DNA from: Saccharomonospora glauca K62
GTDB taxonomy: Bacteria > Actinomycetota > Actinomycetes > Mycobacteriales > Pseudonocardiaceae
NCBI RefSeq assembly: GCF_000243395.2
Contig: NZ_CM001484.1
Location: 4,140,662 to 4,204,661, forward strand
Direction of reading: 5' to 3'
DNA: 64,000 nt
Of this stretch, positions 46,595-58,196 are shown piece after piece. The translations under genes and the position numbers were made by a program. Below the pieces are notes generated by a model. That model was not told the DNA's origin, did not search any database, and was given only the letters and a program-made list of their open reading frames with translations. The first letter of the stretch is position 1, and each line of letters opens with the position of its first letter.

Positions 46595-47185
46595 GTGAAC
46601 GACAAGGAAGCCCTGACCAGCGTCAAGATTCACGACGTCATCGCTCGGCGCTGGAGCCCTCGCGCCCTCGACGGCGAGGCCGAAGTGACCCCCGAGCAGC
46701 TTCGCGCGCTGCTGGAGGCGGCACGCTGGGCCCCTTCGTTCGGCAACACCCAGCCCGCCCGTTACCTGGTGGGGCTGCGCGGCGACGAGACGTACAAGCG
46801 CATCCTGGACTCGTTGACGGAGAGCAACCGGTCGTGGGCCCACCGCGCCGGTGCGCTGTTGTTGGGCTGCGCCGTGACCCGCAACGAGAAGGGCACAGTG
46901 CCCTACGCCGAGTACGGGCTCGGGCTCGCCTCCGAGAACCTGGTGCTCCAGGCGGTGGCGGAAGGACTCGCGGCGCGCCAGATGGCGGGCTTCGACCGCG
47001 ACGCCGCTCGCGAGGCGTTCGAGCTGCCCGACGGCGTCGACCCGCTCGTCGTCATCGCGGTGGGCGTGCGCGCCGAGCCCGAGGTGCTGGGCACGACCAA
47101 GGACATCGAGCGGGAGAACGCCCCGCGCGTGCGCGTACCGCTGGAGCAGTTCGCCCTGCGCGACTGGGGTACGGCCGCGTTCTAA
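46595..47185 (+). CDS. Nitroreductase-family flavoprotein
   Basis: This 196-residue FMN-dependent nitroreductase-fold protein begins near IHDVIARRWSPRALDGEAEVT, with the basic FMN-phosphate segment RRWSPRAL. AARWAPSFGNTQPARYLV and the GLGLASENLVLQAVAEG helix are also typical. It probably reduces nitro or quinone substrates. GTG 46595 was selected over an upstream frame whose codons lack this motif. The gene is divergent from lysC and not present at this point in mycobacteria. Confidence 0.85.
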   Translation: MNDKEALTSVKIHDVIARRWSPRALDGEAEVTPEQLRALLEAARWAPSFGNTQPARYLVGLRGDETYKRILDSLTESNRSWAHRAGALLLGCAVTRNEKGTVPYAEYGLGLASENLVLQAVAEGLAARQMAGFDRDAAREAFELPDGVDPLVVIAVGVRAEPEVLGTTKDIERENAPRVRVPLEQFALRDWGTAAF

Positions 47186-47438
47186 TTCCTTCCGGGCCCG
47201 TGCCCGGTCGGGTCCGGGGATCGCCGTCCCAGTCGACGGTGCCTTCCGGCGTGAGCCGGTGTCGGAGCCGCTGCTCCTCGACGCGGTCGTGCAGGGGGAA
47301 GACGAAGCTGGAGCCGTCGGGCCACGTCACGGTGCGCGTGCGCCGGCACACCTTCGGCGCCCTCGGCGCGCGGGCCTCCCAGCCGACACGCGGCTCCGGC
47401 GCGGTGGCCGGATCGCCCATCGCGGGTCCGGTGTCCAC
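47052..47438 (-). CDS. Doubtful small protein, 3' end antisense to nitroreductase
   Basis: The first 84 codons from GTG 47438 look coding (WPDGSSFVFPLHDRVEEQRLRHRLT, then DWDGDP). The remaining 44 codons run through the antisense strand of the nitroreductase and lose that character. A stop may have been lost, or the gene may be a remnant. Part of a decayed stretch (47186-48163). Confidence 0.35.
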   Translation of the reverse strand: MDTGPAMGDPATAPEPRVGWEARAPRAPKVCRRTRTVTWPDGSSFVFPLHDRVEEQRLRHRLTPEGTVDWDGDPRTRPGTGPEGIRTRPYPSRAGRTAPAVRARAGRSPARCPWSCPAPRARRARPPR

Positions 47439-47464
47439 GACGGCCGCGCTCGACGGCGAGCACG

Positions 47465-47897
47465 TCAGCCACGGGCCCCGGCCTTCCGGAACGCGTCGAC
47501 CAATCCGAGAGCCAGGGCATCGGCTGGTCCCTTCACGTGGATCCGCCGCGTCCCCGACAACCCGTCACGTCCCCCGCCGGTAGACGGGGACAGGACGTAG
47601 GCCGCCGCGAAACCGACGCCTCGGAGAACGCTCCGGAAGGCGTGGCGGACGAAGTGTTCCCCCTCGACCGTGCCGTCGGCCCGCCGTCCGGGGACGTCGA
47701 AGCCCGGGCCCGAAGCCTCGCCGAGACGCAGCACGACGACGGGCTCACGCCAGCGGTCGCGCATCAGCTCCTCGACCCGCTCCCGGAAAGCCCGGCCGCA
47801 CCAGCAGGTCGTGCCGCTTCTCCTCGCGAGCCCATTCATCGGCGAGGATCTTCCGCGCGGCTCGCCGTCTGGTCTCGGTCGGCACCGGCCCGGCCAC
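47465..47897 (-). pseudogene. Frameshifted small gene, function unknown
   Basis: Two frames join well if one base in CGGCCGGGC (plus-strand 47791-47798) is removed. The upstream half (from GTG 47897) reads RKILADEWAREEKRHDLLVR, and the downstream half continues AFRERVEELMRDRW and ends at 47465. The join gives a continuous helical sequence of about 144 residues. A sequencing error is also possible. No family was recognised. Confidence 0.45.
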
Positions 47898-47914
47898 CTC
47901 GTCGGGCGCCGCGC

Positions 47915-48163
47915 TCAGATGTCCGGGTTCCGGCGCGCCTCCTCCGGACTCGCGTCCCCGCCGATCTCGCTCTTGTCGAACCACGGCTCGTCCCCTTCGA
48001 GGCTGACGTCCTCCTTGCCCGCTCGGAAGAGAGCCTTCGCAGCACCGGTCCCGGCCTTCACACCGGCCCCGGTGAGGAACGGCGTGGCACCGACCGCGGT
48101 CCCGAACATCGTGGTGAGCACCCGGTTGCTCGGCTGGACTGAAAGGACACGGTAGGCGATCAC
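47915..48163 (-). CDS. Small hypothetical protein
   Basis: This 82-residue frame has a small hydrophobic Gly/Ala-rich part (VLTTMFGTAVGATPFLTGAG) and an acidic end (DVSLEGDEPWFDKSEIG). Its stop lies just upstream of the frameshifted gene, so both may come from one older locus. No Shine-Dalgarno was seen near GTG 48163. Function is unknown. Confidence 0.4.
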   Translation of the reverse strand: MIAYRVLSVQPSNRVLTTMFGTAVGATPFLTGAGVKAGTGAAKALFRAGKEDVSLEGDEPWFDKSEIGGDASPEEARRNPDI

Positions 48164-48230
48164 CGACCGTGGCCGAGTGTTCCTCCTCGGCCGGTCGAGC
48201 GGGACACGCCGACCCGCTCGACCACCGTCG

Positions 48231-50670
<2,440 letters not shown>

Positions 50671-50735
50671 GGTGGTGATCACGGCACGGCGGTCCTGAGG
50701 AAGGCGTCCCCGCGTCGGCGGCGTTGGATGGCGGT

Positions 50736-51290
50736 GTGGACGACCTATCGCTGCTGCTGCTCTTCGCCGTCGCCGTCGTGCCGTTGGTCCCGACGGAACT
50801 GGCCTTGATCACGATGGGGGTCACCGCCGCGAACGGTGGTGACCCCCTTCCACTTGTGGTGCTCGTGGCGGCGGTGGGCTGTCTGCTCTGCGACGTCGGC
50901 CTCTACGCGGTGGGCTGGTTCGGTGGAGCGCGCCTGGTCGACCGGCTGCGGGCCCGTCCCTCCGTCGCCGCCTGTGCCCACTGGATCACCCGCCACCTCG
51001 ACACCCGTGGTGTGGCGATCCTCGTGCTCGCGCGCTGGCTTCCCGCCGGAGGCACCGTGGGCGCGGTGCTCGCCGGTTCGCTGCGCTGGTCGAGGCGGAG
51101 GTTCCTCTGCGCTTCCCTGATCGGGGTGTCGCTGTGGTGTGCGTACACCGGCGGACTCGGCTACCTGGGCGGCGCGCTGCTGGAGCAGTCACGGTTCGGC
51201 ATCGTGCTCCCCGTGGCTTGCGCGCTGTTGGCGGCCTTCACGATCACGACCGTGTTCCGGCGCACCACGTCGTGGTCGGCGCGGGCATGA
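50736..51290 (+). CDS. DedA-family membrane protein
   Basis: This protein of about 184 residues has the DedA layout: a hydrophobic first part (LLLLFAVAVVPLVPTELALITMGV), the LARWLPAGG segment (the R-x-x-P-type motif) and a C-terminal pair of helices. DedA proteins act in membrane lipid or envelope homeostasis. GTG 50736 is the chosen start; TTG 50724 is possible. It overlaps little with the following WYL regulator, which begins eight bases later. Confidence 0.78.
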   Translation: MDDLSLLLLFAVAVVPLVPTELALITMGVTAANGGDPLPLVVLVAAVGCLLCDVGLYAVGWFGGARLVDRLRARPSVAACAHWITRHLDTRGVAILVLARWLPAGGTVGAVLAGSLRWSRRRFLCASLIGVSLWCAYTGGLGYLGGALLEQSRFGIVLPVACALLAAFTITTVFRRTTSWSARA

Positions 51291-51297
51291 TGACGAC

Positions 51298-52266
51298 GTG
51301 AGAGCGGAACGTCTCGTGGCCCTGCTGTTCACCCTCCAGACTCGGCGTAGTGCCACGGTGGCCGAGCTCGCGGAGGCCCTCGGCGTTTCGCAGCGCACCA
51401 TGCACCGCGACCTCGCGGCGCTGTCGGCGGCCGGTGTTCCGCTGTGGACGGAGCCGGGCCGGTACGGCGGGGTGCGGCTCGTGGAGGGCTGGCGCACCCG
51501 CCTCGACGGGCTGACCACACGCGAGGCCGTGGCGATCTTCGCGTTGGGCGCGCCGAGGGCCTTGGCCGAACTCGGGTTGGGAACCGCGATCACGGGCGCG
51601 CACGCGAAGGTGACGGCCACGCTGCCCACACCGCTGCGGGAACAGGCCCGGCGCGTCGCACAGCGGTTCCACCTCGACGCGCCGGGCTGGTTCCGCCGGG
51701 AGGACGACACCGAGCACCTCGCCGACCTCGCGACCGCCGTGTGGGAACAACGGCGAGCCCACCTCCGCTACCGCCGCGACGAGTGGACCGTGGACCGCGT
51801 CCTCGATCCGCTCGGTCTCGTGCTCAAGGCGGGCGTGTGGTACCTCGTGGCGCGTGTGGACGACGACGTGCGCACCTACCGGGTGGCCCGTGTCAGCGGT
51901 GTGGAGCTGCTGGACGAGACGTTCGACCGTCCCGACGACTTCGACCTCGCGAGCTGGTGGCAGCGATCGTCGACGAGCTTCGAACGCACCCTGCAACGAG
52001 TACCGGTCACCGTGCGCCTCAGCCCGACGGGGATGCGGATGCTGCCCGCCGTCCTCGAAGCCGACATCGCCGTCACCGCGCTGCGCGACGCCCCGCCGCC
52101 CGGCCCCGACGGCTGGACGGAACTCGAACTTCGGCTGGAAAGCCCCGAGATCGCGGCGGGCCAACTGATCGGACTCGGGGCCGAGGTGGAAGTCCTCGGC
52201 CCCGCCTCCGTACGTTCCGCGTTCGCCGACATCACCAGGCGTATGCTCGAACGCCACACGCCGTGA
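51298..52266 (+). CDS. WYL-domain transcriptional regulator
   Basis: This 322-residue regulator has an HTH_11-type DNA-binding domain (VAELAEALGVSQRTMHRDLAAL) followed by a WYL-type ligand domain (GVWYLVARVDDDVRTYRVARVSGV) and the WCX tail. Such proteins often sense nucleic acid or a nucleotide and control stress genes. GTG 51298 is chosen, since an in-frame ATG is lacking nearby. It converges with an SDR gene. Confidence 0.87.
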   Translation: MRAERLVALLFTLQTRRSATVAELAEALGVSQRTMHRDLAALSAAGVPLWTEPGRYGGVRLVEGWRTRLDGLTTREAVAIFALGAPRALAELGLGTAITGAHAKVTATLPTPLREQARRVAQRFHLDAPGWFRREDDTEHLADLATAVWEQRRAHLRYRRDEWTVDRVLDPLGLVLKAGVWYLVARVDDDVRTYRVARVSGVELLDETFDRPDDFDLASWWQRSSTSFERTLQRVPVTVRLSPTGMRMLPAVLEADIAVTALRDAPPPGPDGWTELELRLESPEIAAGQLIGLGAEVEVLGPASVRSAFADITRRMLERHTP

Positions 52267-52279
52267 GCGGGGACCCGGC

Positions 52280-53206
52280 TCAGCGGTAACCGGTGGGATC
52301 GGCGGGTTTGCCCTGCTGCTCCACCTCCATCATGTAGCGCCACCCGTCGGGGCGGCTGCCGTCGACGTCGTCGATCTCGTAGATCCGCGCCAACTGTCCA
52401 CTGCTGAGCGTCTGTCCGGAGAAACGCGACTTCTCCTCGTCGGCGGCCAGGGCCGCCACGGTGCGGCCCACGAACGTGGGCGTTTCGGAGATGCAGAAGT
52501 GGGGCTGCAAGGCCAGGGCGTCCCGCCAGTTCTCCTCGGTGACGCCGAACTCGGCGAGCATCGCCTCCGAGCGAATCCAGCCGGGTGTGAAGGCCACGGC
52601 CGTGCACCCGTACTCCGCCGTCTCGGCCGCCTCGCCGATGGCCAGGGTGTGCGCGGCCGTCTTGGCGACGTAGAACGCGAGTGTGGTGCCCTCGCGGTAG
52701 GTCGCGTTGTACTCGGCCGTGCCGTCGGTGAGTTCCACGACGAGCCCGCCACGTCGCCGAAGCACCAGCGGCAGCAAGAAATGAGCCGTGATCAGGTGGG
52801 CGTCGATGCCGAGCCGGATCATCCGCAGGCTCGACTCCAACGGGTGCTCCCAGACGGGCTTGCCCCACCCGAGATGGGCGTCGCCACCCCACACGCCGTC
52901 CACGAGGACGTCCAGCCCACCGTGCTCGGCGTCGATGCGCTCCGCCAGCGCCCGTACCTGCTCGGGTTCGAGGTGGTCGACCCGCACCGCGGTGCCCCTG
53001 CCTCCCGCCCGTTCGATCAGCTCGACGGTGCCCTCGATGGTCTCCGGCCTGCCGACCTCCGACCGATGCTCCCCGGAGGTGCGGCCCGTGACGTAGACGA
53101 ACGCGCCCGCTCGCGCGAGTTCCACCGCGATGGCCCGGCTCGCGCCCCGTGTCCCGCCCGCGACCAGGGCGACCTTGCCGTCCAACGTGCCTTTCCGATC
53201 GTTCAT
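52280..53206 (-). CDS. Short-chain dehydrogenase/reductase
   Basis: This 308-residue SDR has the N-terminal cofactor motif GGTRGASRA (a variant of TGxxxGxG) and active-site Tyr179-x-x-x-Lys182... here YVAK. A DHRS1-like carboxyl extension follows (YEIDDVDGSRPDGW). It should oxidise or reduce an alcohol or carbonyl; the substrate is unknown. ATG 53206 begins MNDRKGTLDG. It is convergent with the WYL regulator, and LysR lies just upstream on the same strand. Confidence 0.87.
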   Translation of the reverse strand: MNDRKGTLDGKVALVAGGTRGASRAIAVELARAGAFVYVTGRTSGEHRSEVGRPETIEGTVELIERAGGRGTAVRVDHLEPEQVRALAERIDAEHGGLDVLVDGVWGGDAHLGWGKPVWEHPLESSLRMIRLGIDAHLITAHFLLPLVLRRRGGLVVELTDGTAEYNATYREGTTLAFYVAKTAAHTLAIGEAAETAEYGCTAVAFTPGWIRSEAMLAEFGVTEENWRDALALQPHFCISETPTFVGRTVAALAADEEKSRFSGQTLSSGQLARIYEIDDVDGSRPDGWRYMMEVEQQGKPADPTGYR

Positions 53207-53248
53207 GCCCTCACGGTGCCCACAAACCCTGCCACCTACCGGCAGGGT

Positions 53249-54145
53249 TCACGCGACCACTTCGTCGGCCTCGGCCCGCAACGCGGCGAGCACCGCCCCG
53301 ACGGCGGGTCGGGTGGCCGCGCCGAGTCTCGACACCGTCTCCACCAACCGGGCCGCCCGGATACCGGCGAGTTCCTTACGCACCACGCGGCGAGTGTCCA
53401 CGGTGTAGCGCGGCAGCAGCGCGATACCGTGTCCCGCCGCCACGAGCGCCTCGGTGATGCGGAAGTCGTTGATGCGGTGCACCACGCGGGGCCGCACACC
53501 CGTGCGCACGACCAGCGACCGCAACACGTCGTCCACGGGGAAGCCCACGTCGACGCTGATCCACGGTTCGTCGGCCAGCTCGTGCGGCTCCACCCGTTCC
53601 CGCTCGGCCAGCCGGTGTCCGAACGGCAATGCCACGTCGAGTGGTTCGCGGAGCAGGAGCACCGCGTCCAACCGGTCGGAGGCGAACGGCTCACCGTACT
53701 CGTCCCGGTGAGCGACCACCACGTCGAAGTCGGCCACGAGTTTCGGCACCTCGTGCGGCGCCATGTCGACGTCGCGCACCTCCGCGTCGAGGCCGGGATG
53801 CGCGGCGAGCCGGTCGAGCAGCCCCGGCAGCAGCAACAGCGCCGCCGACGGGAACAACGCCACCCGCACCCGGCCCCGCGGCGCGCGGCGGTAGGAGTCG
53901 AGTTCCGCCTCCGCCCGCTCCACGGCGGCGAGCACGTCGTCGGCCCTCGCCACGAGCGCTCGACCCGCGTCGGTGAGGCGCAATCCCCGCCCGGACGGTT
54001 CGGTGAGCGCCACCCCCACCTCACGTTGCAGGGCCCGCAGTTGTTGGGACACCGCCGAGGGCGTGCAGTGAAGGGCGGCCGCGGCGGCGGTCACGCTGCC
54101 GCGATCGGCGAACTCGCGCAACGTGCGCAGTCTTGTCACGTCCAC
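53249..54145 (-). CDS. LysR-family regulator
   Basis: This 298-residue LysR protein has an N-terminal winged HTH (RLRTLREFADRGSVTAAAAALHCTPSAVSQQLRALQREVG) and a periplasmic-binding-like effector domain. It is divergent from the EamA transporter, and a palindrome pair in the 115-base gap may be its binding site. Autoregulation and control of the exporter are the usual pattern. The effector is unknown. Confidence 0.9.
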   Translation of the reverse strand: MDVTRLRTLREFADRGSVTAAAAALHCTPSAVSQQLRALQREVGVALTEPSGRGLRLTDAGRALVARADDVLAAVERAEAELDSYRRAPRGRVRVALFPSAALLLLPGLLDRLAAHPGLDAEVRDVDMAPHEVPKLVADFDVVVAHRDEYGEPFASDRLDAVLLLREPLDVALPFGHRLAERERVEPHELADEPWISVDVGFPVDDVLRSLVVRTGVRPRVVHRINDFRITEALVAAGHGIALLPRYTVDTRRVVRKELAGIRAARLVETVSRLGAATRPAVGAVLAALRAEADEVVA

Positions 54146-54188
54146 TCGGGAAGTGAAGCAGAACGCGGCCCCGACACGCAGGAGATCA

Positions 54189-54213
54189 TGAAAGACTACT
54201 TCACGGTAATTAC
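54189..54213. promoter_or_regulatory. LysR-type operator candidate
   Basis: TGAA-N7-TTCA (54189-54203) and a GTAATTAC palindrome (54206-54213) lie in the LysR-EamA gap. The first has the interrupted palindrome of LysR sites. The local AT content is raised. Confidence 0.4.
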
Positions 54214-54260
54214 AGAAAACTTCGCTGGTCCTTCACGCTCGATCGAGTGATGCTGGAGGC

Positions 54261-55217
54261 GTGCCAACTCGTGATCGGTTGCTCGCCGTCCTCACCGCCG
54301 TGCTGTGGGGCTGCAACTTCCTCGCGATCCACGCGACCCTCACGCACTTCCCGCCACTGCTCGCCGCCGGGGTCCGCTTCCTGCTCGTCGCCGTGCCCAC
54401 GATGCTGTTGGTGCCGTGGCCGAAGGTGAAGCTGCGGTGGTTGCTCGGCTACGGACTCGGCTTCGGCACGCTCCAGTTCGCGTTCCTGTTCGTGGGCATG
54501 GACACCGGTATGCCGACCGGGCTCGCATCCCTGGTGTTGCAGGCGTCGGCGCCGTTGACCGTCGTGCTCGGCGCGCTGCTGCTGCGGGAACAGCTGACCG
54601 CCCGGCAGGTCGTCGGCATCACGCTCGCGGTGCTGGGCATGGCCGCCATCGCCTGGCAGCGAGCCGAACACGCGGCCCTGTTGCCCGTCGTCCTCACCCT
54701 GCTCGGCGCATTGAGCTGGGCCGTGGGCAACCTGTGCGCGCGCAAGGCGGAGGCACCGAACCCCTTGCACTTCACGCTGTGGTCGTCGGTGGTGCCCCCG
54801 ATCCCAATGTTCGTGCTGTCACTGGTGTTCGAGGGTCCTCGGGCCCAGTGGCAGGCGGTGTCGACGGCGTTCACGAGCGAGGCCCTGCTCGCCCTCGCGG
54901 GGCTCGCCTACGTGGTGGTGTTCGGCACCGTCGTGGGCTCGGGAATCTGGACCACGCTCATGCGCCGCAACCCGGCGAGCACGGTGGCGCCCTTCTCGTT
55001 GCTGGTCCCCGTCGTCGGGCTGACCCTCGCGTTCGTGGTACTCGACGAGCGTCCGACGCCGGTGGAGATCGCAGCCTCCGTCGTCGTGGTCGGCGGGGTG
55101 CTACTGGGTTCGCTGCCCCGCCGACCACGACGCGGACGGACTCACGCCGTCACGGGCTCCTCCGCCGCCGGTTCCGAGCGCGGCGACACGCGGCCCGCGA
55201 GGATGTCCTCGGCGTAG
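54261..55217 (+). CDS. EamA-family (DMT) transporter
   Basis: This 318-residue membrane protein has two EamA repeats of five helices each ([20 protein letters not shown] start, and a second repeat from about residue 150). A metabolite exporter, often of amino acids or precursors, is typical. GTG 54261 follows CTGGAGG. The hydrophilic tail after residue 285 runs over the end of the peptide-transporter ATPase gene on the other strand, an overlap of 76 bases, so the true stop could matter. Confidence 0.88.
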   Translation: MPTRDRLLAVLTAVLWGCNFLAIHATLTHFPPLLAAGVRFLLVAVPTMLLVPWPKVKLRWLLGYGLGFGTLQFAFLFVGMDTGMPTGLASLVLQASAPLTVVLGALLLREQLTARQVVGITLAVLGMAAIAWQRAEHAALLPVVLTLLGALSWAVGNLCARKAEAPNPLHFTLWSSVVPPIPMFVLSLVFEGPRAQWQAVSTAFTSEALLALAGLAYVVVFGTVVGSGIWTTLMRRNPASTVAPFSLLVPVVGLTLAFVVLDERPTPVEIAASVVVVGGVLLGSLPRRPRRGRTHAVTGSSAAGSERGDTRPARMSSA

Positions 55218-56227
55218 TGGCAGGCCACGCGGTGGCCGTCGCCGACCTCGCGCAGCTCCGGGCGCTCGGTGTCGCACAGCGTCTCCTGCCGCCACGGGCA
55301 CCGCGTGTGGAAGCGGCAACCGCTGGGTGGGTCCGCCGGCGAGGGCAGGTCTCCCGACAGCAGGATCTGCTCCCGGCTGTCCTCCACCACCGGGTCCGGC
55401 ACCGGGATGGCCGACAGCAGTGCCTTCGTGTACGGGTGGAGCGGCTGCTCGTAGAGGGTGTCCGCGTCGGTCTCCTCGACGAGCGCACCGAGGTACATCA
55501 CGCCGATGCGGTCGGAGATGTGCCGCACCACCGCGAGGTCGTGGGCGATCACCACGTAGGTGAGCCCGAACTCCTCCTGGAGGTCCTCCAGCAGGTTGAT
55601 CACCTGTGCCTGCACCGAGACGTCGAGCGCCGACACCGGCTCGTCGGCCACGATGAGGTCCGGCTGCAACGCGAGCGCCCTCGCGATGCCGATGCGCTGC
55701 CGCTGCCCGCCCGAGAACTCGTGCGGGTACTTGCGCAGCGCGGATTCCGGTAGGCCCACGGCCGACAGCAGCTCCTTGAGCCTCGCCCTGGTCTCGGCCG
55801 GGTCCTTGTCGAGCCCGTGGGCGCGCATGCCCTCCACGAGCAACGACTCCACCGACTGACGCGGGTCGAGACTCGACAGCGGGTCCTGGAAGACCATCTG
55901 CATCCGCTTGCGCATCGACCGCAGCGCCTCGCCCTTGAGCGACGACAGGTCGACACCGTCGAAGGTGATCGTGCCGTCGGTGGGATCGGTGAGCCGCAGG
56001 ATCGCTCGGCCGAGCGTGCTCTTGCCGCAACCCGACTCACCCACGAGTCCGTAGGTCTCCCCGCGAGCGACCCGCAGGCTCACCCCGTCCACCGCGTAGA
56101 CGTGGCCGACCGTGCGATCGAGCAGCAGCCCACGCTTGATCGGGAAGTGCACCTTGACGTCGTCGAGCACCAACAGGTCGTCGCCGGGGCCCGAGGCGGC
56201 CGTGGTCCGTGGCGTTTCGTCGGTCAT
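55142..56227 (-). CDS. Peptide ABC transporter ATP-binding protein (OppF/DppF type)
   Basis: This 361-residue ATPase has Walker [10 protein letters not shown], signature FSGGQRQR, Walker B LIVADEP and the C-terminal oligopeptide/dipeptide C-domain. It powers peptide import with its partner at 56224, whose TGA overlaps the ATG here by four bases (ATGA). A short Cys-rich region near residue 305-330 matches the 4Fe-4S-like motif of OppF proteins. It is the last gene of the operon. Confidence 0.92.
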   Translation of the reverse strand: MTDETPRTTAASGPGDDLLVLDDVKVHFPIKRGLLLDRTVGHVYAVDGVSLRVARGETYGLVGESGCGKSTLGRAILRLTDPTDGTITFDGVDLSSLKGEALRSMRKRMQMVFQDPLSSLDPRQSVESLLVEGMRAHGLDKDPAETRARLKELLSAVGLPESALRKYPHEFSGGQRQRIGIARALALQPDLIVADEPVSALDVSVQAQVINLLEDLQEEFGLTYVVIAHDLAVVRHISDRIGVMYLGALVEETDADTLYEQPLHPYTKALLSAIPVPDPVVEDSREQILLSGDLPSPADPPSGCRFHTRCPWRQETLCDTERPELREVGDGHRVACHYAEDILAGRVSPRSEPAAEEPVTA

Positions 56228-57222
56228 CGTGCTCCCTCCGCCACCGTGACCTCCACCGGGTTGTGGCACCGCAGCATTCCGTCCTTACGACGGCCGTCGG
56301 CCACCAGCTCGGGCGCGCTCGACCAGCACGTCTCGACGTGGTTCGGACACCGCGGGGCGAACGCGCAGCCGGTCGCCCACGGGATGTTGTCGGCCACCGA
56401 CCCCTTGACGGGCACCAGCCTCTCGCCCCTCGGCGCGTCGAGCCGGGGGATGGACGCCAGCAGTCCGTGCGTGTAGGGGTGGCGAGGCTCGGCGAACAAC
56501 TCGTGGCGGTGCGCGCGTTCCACGATCCGACCGCCGTACATCACGTTGACCTCGTCGCACAGGCCCGCGACCACACCGAGGTCGTGCGTGATCATGATGA
56601 GCGCCGTCCCGGTCTCGGACACCAACTCGCGCAGCAACGTGAGGATCTGCGCCTGAATGGTGACGTCCAACGCCGTGGTCGGCTCGTCGGCGATCAGCAG
56701 CTTCGGCGAGCACGCCAGCGCGATGGCGATGAGCACGCGCTGCCGCATCCCGCCGGAGAGCTGGTGCGGGTACTCGTCCACGCGCCGCTTCGGGTCCGGG
56801 ATGCCCACCCGACCCAACAGGTCGACGGCCTCGGCTTTCGCCTGCTTACGCGTGAGCTTGCGGTGCCGCAGCAGCACCTCCGTCAACTGCACCCCGATCG
56901 TCACCACCGGGTTGAGCGACGACAACGGGTCCTGGAACACCATGCCCAGATCGCGTCCCCGCCGCTCGTCGAGCTGCCGTTGGGTCAGCGTCAGCAGCTC
57001 CTCGCCCTCAAACGACACCGAGCCGCTGATCCGCGCGGTGCGCGTGGGCAACAGGCCCATGATCGCCAGGGAGGTGACCGACTTGCCGCAGCCGGACTCC
57101 CCCACCAGCCCCACGGTCTGTCCCGGTTCGACGTCGAAGGAGATCGAGTCGACGGCCTTGGTCGGCTGCTCGCCCTTGCGGTGGAACGTCACCGACAGGT
57201 CGCGTACTTCCAGCAGAGCCAT
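56224..57222 (-). CDS. Peptide ABC transporter ATP-binding protein (OppD/DppD type)
   Basis: This 332-residue ATPase has Walker [10 protein letters not shown], signature LSGGMRQR, Walker [13 protein letters not shown] and the oligopeptide C-terminal domain with its Cys-rich motif ([14 protein letters not shown]). It begins five bases after the OppC-type stop. With the adjacent ATPase it forms the heterodimeric motor. Confidence 0.93.
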   Translation of the reverse strand: MALLEVRDLSVTFHRKGEQPTKAVDSISFDVEPGQTVGLVGESGCGKSVTSLAIMGLLPTRTARISGSVSFEGEELLTLTQRQLDERRGRDLGMVFQDPLSSLNPVVTIGVQLTEVLLRHRKLTRKQAKAEAVDLLGRVGIPDPKRRVDEYPHQLSGGMRQRVLIAIALACSPKLLIADEPTTALDVTIQAQILTLLRELVSETGTALIMITHDLGVVAGLCDEVNVMYGGRIVERAHRHELFAEPRHPYTHGLLASIPRLDAPRGERLVPVKGSVADNIPWATGCAFAPRCPNHVETCWSSAPELVADGRRKDGMLRCHNPVEVTVAEGAR

Positions 57223-57226
57223 GCCA

Positions 57227-58195
57227 TCACCGCCGTTGCCGAGGATCGAGGGCTTCCCGCATCGACTCGCCGACGAGCGTGAAGCCCAGGGCCACCACGA
57301 CGATGCAGGCCGCGGGCCAGAAGGCCAGGTGCGGCTGCGTGTCGAAGTAGTCCTGTGCCTTGCCGAGCATCTGCCCCCACTCCGGGATCGTGTCGTCCGC
57401 GGCCCCGAGGCCGAGGAACGACAGCGCCGCCGCGTCCAGGATCGCGATCGCGAGCACGAGGGTGGACTGCACGATCACCGGCCCGAGCGAGTTCGGCAGG
57501 ATGTGCCGGAACACGATCGCGCCGCGCTTCACGCCGAGCGCCCTCGCCGCGAGCACGTGATCGCTCTCCCGCACCGCGAGCATCGTTCCGCGCAACAGCC
57601 TCGCGAAGATCGGCACCTGCACGATGGCGACGGCGAGGATCACCGAGAACTGTGTCTGCTGCACGAACAACGCGCCGATCGACACGGCCAGCAGCAGCGA
57701 CGGGATCGACAGCATCACGTCCACGACCCGCATCACCACGGTGTCGACCCAGCCGCCGAACGCACCCGCGAGCGTGCCCAGCACCAGGCCTCCGCCGAGA
57801 CCGATCACCGTGGCCAACAACGCCACCATGAGGGTCTGTTGCGACCCCAGCAGGATGCGCGACAACAGGTCGCGGCCGTACTGGTCGCCACCCAGCGGAT
57901 GTCCCGGCTGCGGAGGCGGGATCTCGTTGCGGGCGTTGGACACCTGGTCCTCCAGCAACCGCAACCCCGGATCGTGGGGAGCCAGCCACGGCGCCAGCAA
58001 CGCCAGCAGCACGAACAACCCGATGATCGTGGCGCCGATCAGAAACAGCGGGTTCCGCCGCAACCGGCGCCACGCCGACTTGGCCAGGCTCAGCCCCTCG
58101 GCCCCCGACGCACCGGTGCCGTCCGGTTCGAGACCGCCCGACACCCCGCCCGCCGTGGCGGCGAGCTCGTCGATCTTCGTTGCACGCGAGGCCAT
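57227..58195 (-). CDS. Peptide ABC permease (OppC/DppC type)
   Basis: This 322-residue permease has the OppC N-terminal segment (SAWRRLRRNPLFLIG), the EAA-type loop (VRESDHVLAARALGVKR then ILPNS) and five to six transmembrane helices. It pairs with the permease at 58197, from which it is separated by one base. A disordered N-terminal extension of about 50 residues is longer than usual. Confidence 0.92.
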   Translation of the reverse strand: MASRATKIDELAATAGGVSGGLEPDGTGASGAEGLSLAKSAWRRLRRNPLFLIGATIIGLFVLLALLAPWLAPHDPGLRLLEDQVSNARNEIPPPQPGHPLGGDQYGRDLLSRILLGSQQTLMVALLATVIGLGGGLVLGTLAGAFGGWVDTVVMRVVDVMLSIPSLLLAVSIGALFVQQTQFSVILAVAIVQVPIFARLLRGTMLAVRESDHVLAARALGVKRGAIVFRHILPNSLGPVIVQSTLVLAIAILDAAALSFLGLGAADDTIPEWGQMLGKAQDYFDTQPHLAFWPAACIVVVALGFTLVGESMREALDPRQRR

Positions 58196-58196
58196 G

